Assembly (NCBI GenBank): GCA_021234155.1
Contig: JAJEKV010000041.1
Span: 1,366,447-1,430,446 of the forward strand
Source of the DNA: Isoetes taiwanensis
Lineage: Eukaryota; Streptophyta; Lycopodiopsida; Isoetales; Isoetaceae
Direction: 5' to 3'
DNA length: 64,000 nt
Shown: positions 20,561 through 30,699 of the stretch, piece after piece
How the letters are laid out: the number at the start of each line of letters is the position of its first letter
Position numbering within the stretch: the first letter of the stretch is position 1
Program-made: the position numbers and the translations under genes
Notes under the pieces: model-generated
What the model was told of the DNA's origin: nothing
Database searches by the model: none
The model's input: the letters and a program-made list of their open reading frames with translations, nothing else

Positions 20561-22500
20561 ACACCACATTGTCATGAATCTTTGAATACATCAATTTCTT
20601 ACGGAGATTTGAACTCCACGAGTGTTGCTCACGGTCGACCCGAGAAAAAAGTCTATTGTATACAATAGTATACAACAATGTACATTAGAGTGTCGATGAA
20701 AGAATAGGTTACAAGAATAACCTCTTTGGTTACAATAATACAAACATGTGATTACAAGTAAAGATCTATTGATCATCAACCTCGACTTCATTACTCACGA
20801 CAATGTGCTTCACAACATCAATCATCATTGCACCGGCGTGTCCAGCATTCGCAACTAGAAATTGGTACACCACCGCAACAAACATATCAGGGCCTCACAT
20901 TGGATGAGTAATACCTTCAAATTCACGAACTCACCTTGCATTGGGATAGTATGTCCAAGTCACCGCATTCTGCGACCACAACTTTCTTTCACGAAGACAC
21001 ATATAAGCGGGGACCACCACGACCGGCAATCGGTGAGTGGGGAACTTGTAATTTTCACCACATGGCACTTTATGGTGCACCAGGAATTTTGTGTTTGCAT
21101 CCTCAACAAAACTCATGACCAGGCTCGGGCCCTTGTACATTTCTCCGTCAAAATGGTACACACAGGTGACATTTGACCTCCAAGACCTACAATGACATAC
21201 ACATTTGGTCTTTAGCGATAACATGCGGTGTTGTTAAAAACCCCGATTTTTTAACCATAGAGTACTTCTTAAAAACCCTACGTTTTCTAAAAGCGTTTGC
21301 AACCATCGGGGTTATCAAAAATGTAAAAAAAAAAAGAAAACCATTACTAATGCCTTGAATGACTTTCATTTAGATTTTCTAGTGTAGCGGCCGCATGCAT
21401 GTAGAAACATGCCGAATGCATGTAGAACCAGGATTTTGGTTTTTTGCTCAATGAAAGAAAGGTTTTTACTCCACCATGCAAACCAGAAAACAGTTCTTGC
21501 GCCAATCCAAGACCAGTCGACCAAGGTAACTTTTCCATTCTTCTTCTTTTACAACTAATTTTATTTCGATTCATTTTTTTCTATATTGCTTCTGAAGATC
21601 TGACTGCCGACAAATAGAAGCAGGAAGTGACCCAAAACCGTTCCAAAGGTATAACTGCTTCAAATAATTCTTTTTTACCTATATTCATTTCTCTTCTATC
21701 TACCTCTAGTATGATAATAAGCTAAACATTTATGTTAGTTGTTATATTATTAAGTTAAACCTTTGAATTGAATACACATTTTTGTGATTTGATTGGAACC
21801 CAAATATGGTGCTGGTATTAAAAAATATTATATAATCTGTTTCAAAGAGGCAATTTAGGGTTTTTAAAGTTTTTTTTACATTTTTAACATTTGCAATGTT
21901 TTTAACATTTTTAATGTTATAAAAACGTATTCTAAGATTTTAAAAACAAAAAATAAAAAACTTAAAAAAAACTTTAAAAACGTATGGTACCCGTATGGTA
22001 TGCAAAGTATTTAACAACATTGTAACATCTTTGTGAGAATGGTACATTCGAAATTACAAGTTGAGGGTGCAGCGGTTTGTCCTTTGAAGCAAGCTTCGTT
22101 CGGCGGTAATGTGTAAATGGCGGATCCATGAAATGGAACCTCTGTTCCATGTCATGCTTGATGAGAAGGTGGTGCATACACTGCCAAAGTCAAAGATGCG
22201 GTAAAACAAGATGATTTAAGAAACAACGAAGACTTCAAATCGAGTTGTTTATATTAAATTACTAACCTCATGAAGAAATGGACTATCGTCTTTGAACCAA
22301 TCCCTACTTTTCTCCAATATTACGATTGCCTCTTGATCAAGTACAAGAGGCTCTCTGCTATCCTTTAAACACTTCAAGTGGCAAGTGTTACGGTGGGATG
22401 TGGCTCTTAACACTGCGGTCCTCGTCTTTGGTGGTGTAAGTTTACATTCGACAAATGGAAGATCATTGAAAACCTTGAGGAACATTGAAATAGCCAAGAA
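20561..22500. other. Unassigned AT-rich DNA
   Basis: Several minus-strand frames (20931-21224, 21974-22177, 22249-22497) have protein-like composition but no domain I recognise. They could be exons of a decayed element. A MITE-like inverted repeat lies at about 21237-21322. About 21840-21985 is an A/T low-complexity stretch with repeated 'tttttaacatttt'. Confidence 0.35.
21237..21322. mobile_element. Possible small MITE
   Basis: The left end reads 'aaaaccccgattttttaacc' and the right end 'ggggttatcaaaaa', so inverted ends of about 12 bp (with mismatches) enclose about 85 bp. This is weak: only one copy was seen, and the target duplication is unclear. Confidence 0.25.
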
Positions 22501-25085
22501 ATGAACAATTGAAGTAAAACTTTGTTTATATTAAAAAGTCAAAGAGGTTACATCATATACACAATAATACTATTTCTAGGCTTTAGTTCTATGTTTTTCA
22601 TCATATTAATACAAATTTGACTCTCGATTGTCAAACATATTGACATTTTGTTGCTTTCGACATAACTTTGCACATTCCACGCCTTGACAACCCACGAAGC
22701 CAAACCTTTAGATCATTCATGAGGAAATTGCCATCTACTCTGTCGAGGGGCTCAATTTGTTTTGGGCCGGATCATGGTGTTTGATGCATTGAGGTACCCT
22801 TTGTATCTCTTTGTCATCAATGAGAAGCACGTTCTCTTTTGTGAAACACGGAAATTAAATTAAGTAGACCTTTTTTAGTGCTTCAAAAAAAAATTGGCTT
22901 TTTCTTTGTTAAATAAATTTGTGTTGATGCGGTGATCGACTCCATATGAACTTGAATTTGTCCTTGTGTTTCATCAATGCTCCCTTAACTATGACTCTCA
23001 AGTTTTGAGCTGCAGGCTGGACCAAAGTGCTATATGAAAATTCATTTGCACCAATCTATGAACTTCGGCCCGGCTGGTCTAGTTACTACCCACTTGGTTT
23101 ACATTAAGTGTGATCAACTTAACATCATCTTCTTTAGCGTGGGTATGGACTCACTCTTGTCATAGCTTCTACCCGAACTCCATTGTAGTAAAAAACAAAG
23201 CGAGGATTGGGCTTAACCTTGTAGTCTTACGCATGGGCCGAGTTGGTGCGGCTGGAAACTTACGCCTTGGCATTTCTTGAATGCGGGGGGGCTGGAAACC
23301 GCTTGACATCTATTAGATGCGAGGGATGGAAACTTACGCTTGAGAATGTCTTGGAGGTGTCTTTTGCTTGGAATTACTGCTCTTGCTTTTTCTCCGAGAT
23401 ACTTCGGCTGCAAAAATTTAACGGTCGGTAACTATATGGGTCAAATTAAAAGAAGAGGGCACAAAAGGTTGGAAGTTACCTTGTGACTTACATTCCGAAA
23501 GCGATTTGTTGGATCATAACTGATGCATCTGGCGATTTGGCGGATTGGTGTGGAGCATGACTTAATGCATCTGTTGATCTGGCGATTCTTGTCGGTGGAG
23601 ACACCCTGGAGCTTGACTTGATGCACCCTCTTGATTTGTTGACATCGATTTGTCCAGGCTTCACTGTAACTGATGCATCTTCGATTTTGCAGAGTTTCTA
23701 TCGTGTGTCTAATGCTTTTCGAAGGGGGTGCGAGTGTCTTGTCCCCTAAGCGACCACATTGTACATCTATATCTACAAAGTAGGGATGAAGAAGTAAGCT
23801 ACATATCCCAATTGCATCAAACAAGACTTGGTTACCTTTGAGGGTAGAAAATAATTCCCTTTTTGGTGTGCTAGATGGACTCACATAGTCATTGCCACCG
23901 GTATGAGCGATTAGACCTGAATTAGTAAAGCGGCACCATGCTCGCAAACACGGAATTGAATCACAATTGATTGTAACTATGCTTTGGTTTTTTAACTAAG
24001 TTCGGACTTTTTTACTCTCTTTACGATGTTCTGTTTTTATATATCTAAAGTGTCCCCTAAAATGGCGGCGATCTCATCCGGGGGCACTTTAGATACCTAA
24101 AACTGAGGAGAAGCAAAAGACTAAGCCGGCCGGGATCTTGTTTTATGTCGGGCTTACTCCCTTTCGAGTTTTTCTGCTTGAGGTATCTAATTAAGCCACA
24201 CGAGTGGCGATGTCATCCTAGGGGGCAAATTAGATCGATAAGCGAAAGCGAAGGAGACTAAGCAGGGCTTACTCTCTTTTTGAGCTACCTATAAGTGCTC
24301 ACACTGTAAGTGCCTCGGTAGCTTGAAGTTGCTTTTGATCCTCCCTACTCACACCTAAGGCTTGTACCCATCTTTGTAGAAAAATGCATGACCGGCAATT
24401 CTCAATGCAATGGTGATTACAAATCCTGCAAAGTGAGCATAAATTTGTCAATGAGAATACAATTATACTAAGCACCGAGGAATTTTGTTATGAAGTACCT
24501 CAAGAGGGCGGACATGGAAGGCGGTATTGGTGGTGCATTGACAATCAAAGTTGGTAGTGGTTTCCCCATCCCTTTGGAGGATCTTGCCCACAGAATGGGC
24601 AGACCACTACCATAATCTTGATCTTATCAAGGTGCGGAAGTAGTGGATCAAGACAAATAAAGGAAGGCGGTCCTTGCAAGGCGAAAACCTCTAACCTTGG
24701 TTCCGGCACTTTCAATCTTTGTTGTAATGCGCTTCCACAGGTGACGGCCGATTAAGCTCCTCGATTTTTATGCGCTCAAGTTGCGGTAATAGTTCCTTCA
24801 TTTCGGCCTCACGTATCTTGGCATATAGCCGAATACCGTGCTTGCGACTTGGTTTATCCTTAATCATTCCTTCCCATTTTTTTTAAATCTTTATTCATCT
24901 TCTCGATTGCGGAACTCAAGTTGTTGAACCTTCATTTGTAGCACTGCGGGCTTTGATCACAAGTTTGCAACCTTGCCTTACCTTTGAATCACCGATCTTG
25001 TAGAGTTGATCCATTCTCGGTGTCTGTTGAATTCATCCGGAAAGTAATCCAAGGTTAGTACCACGTGACACAACGAGGCACCACT
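22501..25085. other. Unassigned DNA; no recognisable gene
   Basis: The longest frame is minus-strand 23441-23947 (168 codons), unlike any family I know; it spans an area where 'tgatgcatc' recurs (23520-23690). Minus-strand stretches near 24700-24990 translate to charged, helix-like pieces with stops. Three tandem stem-loop units at 24000-24323 are listed separately. This may be one decayed mobile element, but no hallmark is visible. Confidence 0.35.
24000..24323. repeat. Three tandem units, each with a different stem-loop
   Basis: Each unit starts with a 'ttactcyctt' leader and the first two end in 'gactaagc'. In between: unit 1 pairs 24042-24057 with 24080-24095 (tatctaaagtg...cactttagata); unit 2 pairs 24185-24192 with 24228-24235 (atctaatt...aattagat); unit 3 pairs 24283-24289 with 24317-24323 (agctacc...ggtagct). 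The stems differ in sequence but stay paired. Units 1 and 2 share a loop of the type 'tggcg' then 'catcc'. Confidence 0.55.
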
Positions 25086-25440
25086 TTACACACCACAAAT
25101 TCCATCATGACAAACTTTTGCACCACAAATGGCGTCATATTCACCACATGTGGTGTGGCATGTGGCACCAAACCGGTGCCACATGCCACACCACATATGG
25201 CACCACAATGCACCCAAGGCACCACATATGGCAATCCATTGCGCCGCACCACAAATGGCGTCAAAGACACCACATGTGGTGCAAAATGTGGATCCATAGT
25301 GGTGCCACATTAAACACTACATGTGGCACCACAATGCCGCGAAGGCACCACATCCGCGGGCATCCACCACCCCATATGTGGCGGAGAAGCGTGGTGCAAT
25401 ATTTAGCGGCGATTGGCACCACATATGGCGGACAATCCAC
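25086..25440. repeat. Repeat array based on 'caccacatrtggc', with a perfect hairpin
   Basis: The core recurs about a dozen times, interspersed with 'aatggcgtc'. Because CCACATGTGG is self-complementary, both strands are open and give His/Thr/Cys-rich translations. At 25148-25169 and 25175-25196 a 22-bp perfect inverted repeat surrounds a 5-base loop. No gene is inferred. Confidence 0.75.
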
Positions 25441-26597
25441 CATTCACAAGTATCACCATATCTAAAATCACATATGACACTAAGTATAGAAACATATGGA
25501 AGCCAATTCACTATTAGGATAAAGGTACCCGTTTGGTACTATATGTGACACTACATATGCTACAAACTACATTATTAACATATAAGCGGCACCATATGAC
25601 TGTCTGTAACACATTTGGAGCTACATATTCTTTGTGAACTGAAATTATCCACCACAACTTCGAAACTAGCAAGCACAAATTTCCTACACATAACTTACAA
25701 CACACCCAAATGAAGAAGTAAGTGGTGTGCGATTGTTCAAGCTTGCTAGACCTTCTTTGGAAAATACTTGGTTCAATATTAAATTGCATCATATGGTGGT
25801 TCGGAAGAAGAGGGTTGAAAAGTACCTATTTGTTCGGTGATTTTCCCGAGATTCTTCTTCTGACTTGAGGAGGCTTAAATTGTGGCCTAGTCATTTCAAG
25901 AGAGGAAGCATCATCGTGGCGGGTTGCTCTGCTTCCTCACTATTTGAAATGATTGCATGCTTCCTCTTACGTTGGGGACGAAGAGGCTTGGACCCTTTTT
26001 CTCTTAAGCTGTTGCGGAAACTCAACCAATTTATTTCTTTTCCTTTTGTGTGAAGGTAATCGCATAGCTTGACCATAGTCACGTGAGGCCATGCCTCCCC
26101 GGGCACACTTCACACTTTGTGTTTTTTTTGTAAAGGCACATATATTCATTATACCTCTCCTTGCTCATATTCTTCAACCTGCATGATGAAACAAAACAAT
26201 ATTCTAAACAACAGAGAATCATGGGCATCCCAGAATCTAGAATGCAACCCCCCAGCCAAGTGGATTTTCCTAATACTTTCGGTCCCCAAACGGATTCGAT
26301 TTCTTCTTGTGTGGCGTAATGCTTTTCTTACTGTACATTTCCTTGTAGGTGTATCCCGTGGCATTCAAGTCCGGTATGATCGAGCCATTTAAGTGATCGA
26401 TCTTCTTGCGAAATCAGAAATGGTCTTGCCGGATTAAGGGGCGTGATTAGAGTTTTGAGGGAAAATGAAAATTGAGAATCGAGAAATGGTCTTGCGGATT
26501 AAGGGGCGTGATCGAGTTTTTGAGGGAAAATAATCGGTAATGCGTTCTTTGAATAAGCTGAATAAGACTGAAAGGACAAAATTTTGAATAAGTAATC
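25441..26597. other. AT-rich DNA upstream of the H3-like gene
   Basis: No gene was recognised. A 50-bp direct duplication lies at 26416-26466 and 26482-26531, close to the 5' side of the H3-like reading frame. The minus-strand 195-codon frame (26447-27034) is a shadow of that gene. Confidence 0.5.
26416..26531 (+). repeat. Two-copy direct repeat of about 50 bp
   Basis: Copies at 26416-26466 and 26482-26531 share 'agaaatggtcttgc', 'ggattaaggggcgtgat' and 'gagggaaaat', and differ by a few substitutions and one-base indels. Confidence 0.75.
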
Positions 26598-27838
26598 ATG
26601 TGTATTTTTGAAAAAATAACTCCCTCTCCCACTACAAATTCGGTAGTTCCCACCACACTTAGCACCCAAAAATGTGGTGCTAAAATGCACGTTTTTGTTC
26701 CACTACAACATGCTTTCACCCAGCAGCAGAATGCGGAGCAGGAGGGGGACCAAGAACCCCACCAGACCCAGAAGGCGGGCCCTTCTTCGATCAAGAAGAA
26801 GGGCAAGGAGAAGGTCAAGGAGTGGCCGGAGGAGACAGCAGCACGGAAGAAGGGGGAGCGGGAGCTCAGGGAGAAGGAGCGGAGAACAAAAAGGAGGAAC
26901 GATCGGCCCCGAGGGACCGTAGTGATCGAGGAGCCTCCCCAGTGCGAGGATGAAGAGGAAGAAGGAGGAGGGGATGATGATGAGGAAGGAGAGGAGGAAG
27001 AGAACGAGGTCGTTGGGGAATCCTCAGACCCCAACGCAAGACCACCTTACCCCAAGTGGCCCAAGCCACTAAAGGTGGTGAAAAAGCGGAAGGTGGGCGA
27101 GCGATCGTTCGCGTTGCGAGAGGAGCGCCTTTTCAGACGCCGCCTCAAAGCATACCAGGAATACCTCCGTCGTTGGACGAGGTATAATGACTGGTACTGC
27201 CGGCAGAATGTGGAGCGGTATGTTGAAGGCGGCCGGCCGAAGAAAAATCAGCCCAAGCCGCCACCTCCACGTCCTGAAAAGCCGAAGAAGGCCCATCATG
27301 GACCTAACTCTTGGCACGCCCGTATTTTCCGGGAGATTAAGCGCTTCCAGCAGTGCACTAATCCCGGGGGGTTCACCTTTATTATATTAGCATATGCCAC
27401 CTGCGTGCTTAAGGTAAGAAGAAACACCCCTATATATGTACGTAAAAGTGTTGGAAAAACACCCCTTCCATGGAGAAAATACACTAGAATGTCAGTAAGA
27501 GGGGGATTTATACCCCTAGTATATGTACGAAAACGTTGAGAAAAAACCCCCTTCCACACACACTAGGTTTATACGGGTCTTCTGTGTGAATCCCCTGGGG
27601 CACTAATCTTCTGATCAGGAAGGCTCCTTTCGAGCGCCTGATGCGGGAAGTGATGCAGGAGTTCGTCACCGACTACAGGGTGACGTCGCTAACGACAAGG
27701 GTGTTGCAAGTGGCAGCTGAGGCCGAGCTGACCCAGCTGTTCGAGGAGGGAAACCTCTGCGTGATCCACGCGAAGAGGGTGACAGTGATGCCGAAGGACC
27801 TCCACTTGGCGCGCCGGATCCGCAAGGAGTACCCTTGA
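26598..27838 (+). pseudogene. Histone H3-type protein with a long charged tail, split by a MITE
   Basis: The C-terminal 76 codons (27608-27835, stop 27836-27838) are clearly H3: [15 protein letters not shown], then [19 protein letters not shown], ending [14 protein letters not shown]. This covers the end of the alpha-N region and helices 1-3. The preceding codons up to 27362 (FREIKRFQQCTN) supply the alpha-N helix. Loop 1 has the length of canonical H3, without the insertion usual in CENH3. Ahead of the fold lie about 225 residues unlike an H3 tail: a Gln-rich start, a Lys/Glu/Arg block, an acidic run (about residues 117-140), then Lys/Arg/Tyr-rich and Pro-rich basic parts. The start is uncertain (26598 or the in-frame Met at 26685). 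A 237-bp MITE sits exactly between codons; without it and one target copy, a single frame of about 331 codons is seen. As it stands the frame is broken unless splicing removes the insert. The tail-fold fusion could be a captured or retro-derived gene. Confidence 0.8.
27363..27599. mobile_element. 237-bp MITE with 8-bp target duplication
   Basis: GCACTAAT occurs at 27355-27362 and 27600-27607, immediately outside ends that form a terminal inverted repeat: CCCGGGGGGTTCAC on the left and GTGAATCCCCTGGG on the right (12 of 14 bases match). An 8-bp duplication fits hAT-type transposons and is also within the range of Mutator-type ones. There is no coding capacity. A good splice donor (AAG then GTAAGA, 27410-27417) lies inside. 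Confidence 0.85.
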
Positions 27839-27954
27839 GGACCCAAATTTTGTTATAATTTACTAAAAACTAATGTAATTTGACTAATTTCCCTTATAAT
27901 ACAAAAATTTTGTTTTGTAAATTGGTTTCGATTTTTGTATGAAAATCTAGCTAA

Positions 27955-27981
27955 CTAGTAATGGTGCCCAGCGTTACTGGG
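27955..27981 (-). mobile_element. Helitron-type 3' terminus, minus strand
   Basis: On the minus strand, a 5-bp stem (CCCAG/CTGGG with a 5-base loop) is followed by GCACCATTA-type spacing and CTAG (27958 to 27955), with T next. It shares GGGCACC and ATTACTAGT with the terminus at 947-975. The element body would extend to higher coordinates and include the Harbinger relic at 28040-28720. Confidence 0.55.
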
Positions 27982-28039
27982 ATATGTTGGGAGGTTGTAA
28001 ATATTTTGGTCGGAATCCAACTATTTTAACTCTTTTGGT

Positions 28040-28720
28040 ACCAGGAAATGGTAAAATCAGCTAAGGAAGTAAGGGATATCCTGCATCTTCCAAAATATAT
28101 TCGGGGACACTATGATTGTAGATTTGAATGGACGGTCCATTCAACCTCTCTCCTTCTCCAACTATATGTGCGACGTTTGAAACTCTAAGCTGACGCAGAT
28201 CGTTAACATTGCTAGGATAGCCATCAACCACATCCAAGAATTATGTGCAACTGTCTATTATAGCTTGTACTAATATGGAGTACTTGTTGTTTCTGTCAAA
28301 CCATTCAACATCACTTTGGTATAAGCTCCATGAGGATATGGGTTGCATCAATGGCTCCGCAACAGTTAGAGAAGCCGTGAATTGCTTGGAAACCATGTTT
28401 CACTGCAAGCATTGCTTCACCTGTAGGCCATTGCAAATGGTGTTGTGCCTTATTTACGAATGCATAAACAATCTCAAAGTAGTGCATGCAGCTGTAGATG
28501 GTCCAATTCCAAATAGCTCTGACAAAGTTAGAAAACTGTCACATTGATGTCAATCTTCTCAAGGCAATGGCAACTTGCTTCTCTACTGAGACCACACGAT
28601 TGGGAATGGAGTAAAAAGAAGGAGGAGTGTGTGACTCTAGACCAGTACTAACTAGGTTGCAAACATAGCGAAAAGTGTCTCGAGAAACTCCGAAGCTCTT
28701 AATGATGAGGATCTGCTACC
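28040..28720 (-). pseudogene. PIF/Harbinger transposase (DDE_Tnp_4) relic
   Basis: Reading leftward with frame changes and stops: a block typical of the N-terminal part (FGVSRDTFRYVCNLV and SVEKQVAIALRRL, about 28690-28550), then GFSNCCGAIDATHI (first catalytic Asp, about 28390-28340), then DVVDGYPSNVNDLRQLR (second Asp, about 28240-28190) and PEYILEDAGYPLLP (about 28110-28065). This order is the Harbinger nuclease fold. Several stops and shifts make it nonfunctional. It abuts a Helitron 3' end at 27955-27981, so it may have been captured or simply truncated there. Confidence 0.75.
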
Positions 28721-28860
28721 AATACAAAATCTTCAAAGTGGAACTACCAATGTATTAACGTGGCCTATTATACAATTGCCTGTACCTTATGCCGAATTCC
28801 TCTAGGCAGTCTTAATCCATTGCATTGCATGGATAAAAACAATATTGCATATCGCAAGAA

Positions 28861-29440
28861 ATGTCTATCCCAGCACCAAAGGACAATCACCTTACAATTA
28901 CAGTTAAGGAAGTAATTTCAGTCACGCAATGCATGTCAGTGAAGCAATTACTTAAGTGCATCATGAAGGATGAAGTCGCATACATACTTAAGCTAAAAGA
29001 CTTCGACCCCGACAACAAGAGTAGGAAGGAAGATGCTACTTCACAACAGTTACTTTAGCCGATTGCTAAGCTAATCAAGAAGTCCATGATATATCTCCGG
29101 ATGAAATTCAAGAGCTTTCGCCCTATAGAGGCGCAGAGTATGAAATCACTCTTGCACCAGATGCAGAACCAACCAGGAAACCTCTTTATAGAATGAGCAC
29201 TCCCGAGCTAGCAGAGCTCAAGAAGCAGTTGTAGGAGTTGCTCGACTTGGGGGTGTTTTCGGCCATAATGGAAGTCGGAAGATGTATATCAATCGTTGGC
29301 AGCTCAACAAGCAGACGACGTAATGGATCAGCCCCTAGGAGAAAGATTCTTTTACAAAATCGACTTAAGGTCAGGCAATCACCTAAGGATGAAGGGGGAA
29401 GATCTCAAAAAACTGTAAACCACAAGGAAAGAAGAGCTCT
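28861..29440 (+). pseudogene. Ty3/gypsy pol fragment (protease-RT junction)
   Basis: The region is a diverged copy of 32350-32900. It carries QLLKCIMKDEVAYILKLKDF and, in other frames, [23 protein letters not shown] and FYKIDLRSGNHLRMK, matching the linker and early fingers of gypsy reverse transcriptase. Multiple stops and frame shifts are present. It is probably the remains of a second element or a partial duplication of the gypsy relic downstream. Confidence 0.7.
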
Positions 29441-30699
29441 GGCATGTTCACCGGAAGCTTTCAGGTAAGAAATGCCAAGGTACACTTACGTGACCAAGTC
29501 TCTAATAGGAATGATTCGGGTTCTACCGTAGTTTCTCCGCCTGGAATTTGCCTACGTGGCATAGTGGCGAAACTCAGGTTATGCTTTAATGGGAATCTGC
29601 CCTGAGGAGTATCTTTTTGCAAATGCCATTTTGCAGCTTCACTACTGCATCGAAGAAGGACTCCGCATTGACGAACTCCTCTTGCTACTCTGCGACAATG
29701 GATGATTTCATCGACTACTCATATAAGATGTTTCCACGTCATTCTTATGCGGGAGATTCATTGTTAGACATTGAAAGCAGTATCAAGCAGGCTCTTTAAC
29801 AGCAGCCCATGATATATGAAGAGGAGTTCCAAGCAACCTAAGCTCGACTTCTCAGAAGCAGGAGCACAGTGCAACAACCAGATCATCGAAGCAGTCGACA
29901 CCATTAGGAGAGAAGGAAGGGTGCTTTGACTGATCATGTAGAGGGATCATGATGGTTTCTTGGCTCTTGATATTAGGGGCATCTCAGCTCAGAGGACAGG
30001 AACAAGCTCAAGAGGGCGGAGCATATAGAAGGCAAGATCATTGAAGTATTACGTACCAGCACCCACCCGAGGTCAGATAGTGGTCTTCCATAGGGATTAT
30101 ACCCCAGAGGGTGAGGAGGCAGTATACCTCTTATTAGCTTTGTCGAGTTTGGGGAATCATACAAAGATGAAGCATAACATTGATCATTCCAAAAGATCAG
30201 TAGCATTGCATAAGCTTGACTTTGCATGGGGAGAGCTACGGGATGTTCCATTTGCAAAAGCAACAGCCACAACACTAGAACTCCTAGCTCCAAAAGTGGA
30301 GAAAGCTATGAAAGGAGGATCCGCGAGGAACATTCTCAAGAACTTCAGCCTCGGATTGAGAATCAAAGACATCAAGGAATATTACAAATCCAAGCACCGT
30401 AAGAGAATATCTCCTCTGGCATTTTAATTATCTCTAAGTATGTTTTATGTTATGTTTGGTATACCCTTGTGGAACCTCATAATTATTATATGATGAGTGG
30501 AAATAACATTACAAACACACAACTATATTTTGCTTTGATTTCTTCTATGATTGAAATGAATCAACATAGCAACAACACAATAACATGCACATTAAAGAAT
30601 AAGTATGTATGATTATGTTTTGCAACCAAACTTTGATTCAGCTTTGTAGGTTCCAGATAATCAAAGCCAAGCATACAACTGGTAGCTGAGGAACTTATT
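29441..30699 (+). other. Unassigned stretch between gypsy fragments
   Basis: One plus-strand frame of 128 codons (30041-30427) has a protein-like composition, with a Lys/Arg-rich C-terminus, but I do not recognise it. It may be part of the retroelement's 5' region. The smaller frame at 29617-29799 is also unknown. Confidence 0.3.

Noticed and set aside
26447-27034. 195-codon minus-strand frame
   Set aside because: It is the reverse-strand shadow of the Glu/Asp/Lys-rich H3-like tail, giving Ser/Pro runs.
27608-27838. CENH3 (centromeric histone)
   Set aside because: Loop 1 lacks the usual extra residues and helices 2-3 follow canonical H3 closely. A CENH3 role is not excluded, but nothing supports it beyond the odd tail.
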